The notes under the pieces were generated by a model. The model ran no database searches and had not been told where the DNA came from. It saw only the letters and a program-made list of their open reading frames with translations. 64,000 bases of DNA. Origin: Rhodospirillaceae bacterium. Its GTDB lineage: Bacteria > Pseudomonadota > Alphaproteobacteria > DSM-16000 > Inquilinaceae. Position numbers and translations under genes: made by a program. This document shows, piece after piece, positions 63,877-64,000 of this stretch. Numbering within the stretch: the stretch's first letter is position 1; the number at the start of each line of letters is the position of its first letter. The stretch is from contig JACKIG010000016.1 in assembly GCA_020638595.1 (NCBI GenBank), forward strand, positions 1 through 64,000, in the 5' to 3' direction.

Positions 63877-64000
63877 ATGGAGACCTTCGGCGAACTGCCT
63901 GCGGATGCCGCCAGCCGCGACTATTGGGCGGCCCAGCGCCGCCGCCTGGCCTCCCCGCCTGACGGCGGCCTGAACATCGCCTTCGAGGCGGTCGACCGCC
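63877..64000 (+). CDS. N-terminus of an AMP-forming acyl-CoA synthetase (truncated by window end)
   Basis: The first 41 codons read METFGELPADAASRDYWAAQ and, further on, GGLNIAFEAVDR, the opening of acetyl-CoA synthetase-like enzymes (NIAxEAxDRH). The catalytic part is outside the window. It is divergent from the Pat-type gene, whose relatives acetylate such enzymes. Confidence 0.6.
   Translation, partial: METFGELPADAASRDYWAAQRRRLASPPDGGLNIAFEAVDR

Overview
The window is about 68-70% GC chromosomal DNA with the gene content and gene order of an alphaproteobacterium, most likely Rhodospirillales in the broad sense. The markers are a divK-pleD pair next to rpmG, an EipB-type envelope protein, the block ppx-ppk-hda-DUF2066-purM-purN-ndk, the block ABC-F/holC/pepA/lptF/lptG/surA/rsmA, and an aa3-type COX subunit IV. 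No species can be named from the sequence alone.

Positions 1-19.9 kb are conserved core: the end of a possible RNase R, an S41 lipoprotein protease, L33, the cell-cycle regulators DivK and PleD, DNA polymerase IV, EipB, AspS, RNase D, the polyphosphate enzymes Ppx and Ppk, a SixA-like phosphatase, Hda, a PerM-type permease, a DUF2066 protein, PurM, PurN, a small cytochrome oxidase subunit and Ndk.

Positions 19.9-45.5 kb are accessory DNA lying between ndk and a tRNA-Ser(GCT)/ABC-F junction. They hold (i) a five-gene operon made of a DUF1445 protein, a complete TRAP transporter and a DUF2848 protein, headed by a 27-bp palindromic operator candidate; (ii) a small protein with a Cys/His pair like that of CNF-type deamidase toxins; (iii) LysR, NmrA-like and alpha/beta-hydrolase genes, palindromic repeats, a three-copy 366-369 bp tandem repeat that duplicates the end of an HxlR regulator, and a frameshifted HxlR/SDR divergent pair; (iv) a CocE-like hydrolase plus a complete peptide-type ABC transporter; (v) a decayed MerR-type fragment, a secreted orphan and a VOC protein; and (vi) a compact 4.5-kb integrative element (40987-45499) inserted at the 3' end of the tRNA-Ser gene. 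The element has a tyrosine recombinase, an excisionase-like protein, a HigB-like/XRE/DUF6941-like operon, a 14-bp att repeat, probable arm-type sites and a pair of 9-bp iteron blocks.

Positions 45.5-64 kb return to core genes: ABC-F, HolC, PepA, LptF, LptG, SurA and RsmA. lptD and pdxA, often part of this cluster, are absent. After these come a penicillin-acylase-family lipoprotein, a bacterial GH3-family protein, a PAS histidine kinase with a receiver-like N-terminus, a 64-aa orphan, and a Pat-type (acyl-CoA synthetase plus GNAT) protein divergent from a truncated AMP-forming acyl-CoA synthetase.

The best candidates for something undescribed are the small tRNA-Ser integrative element with its three-gene low-GC operon and iterons, and the stand-alone CNF-like protein.
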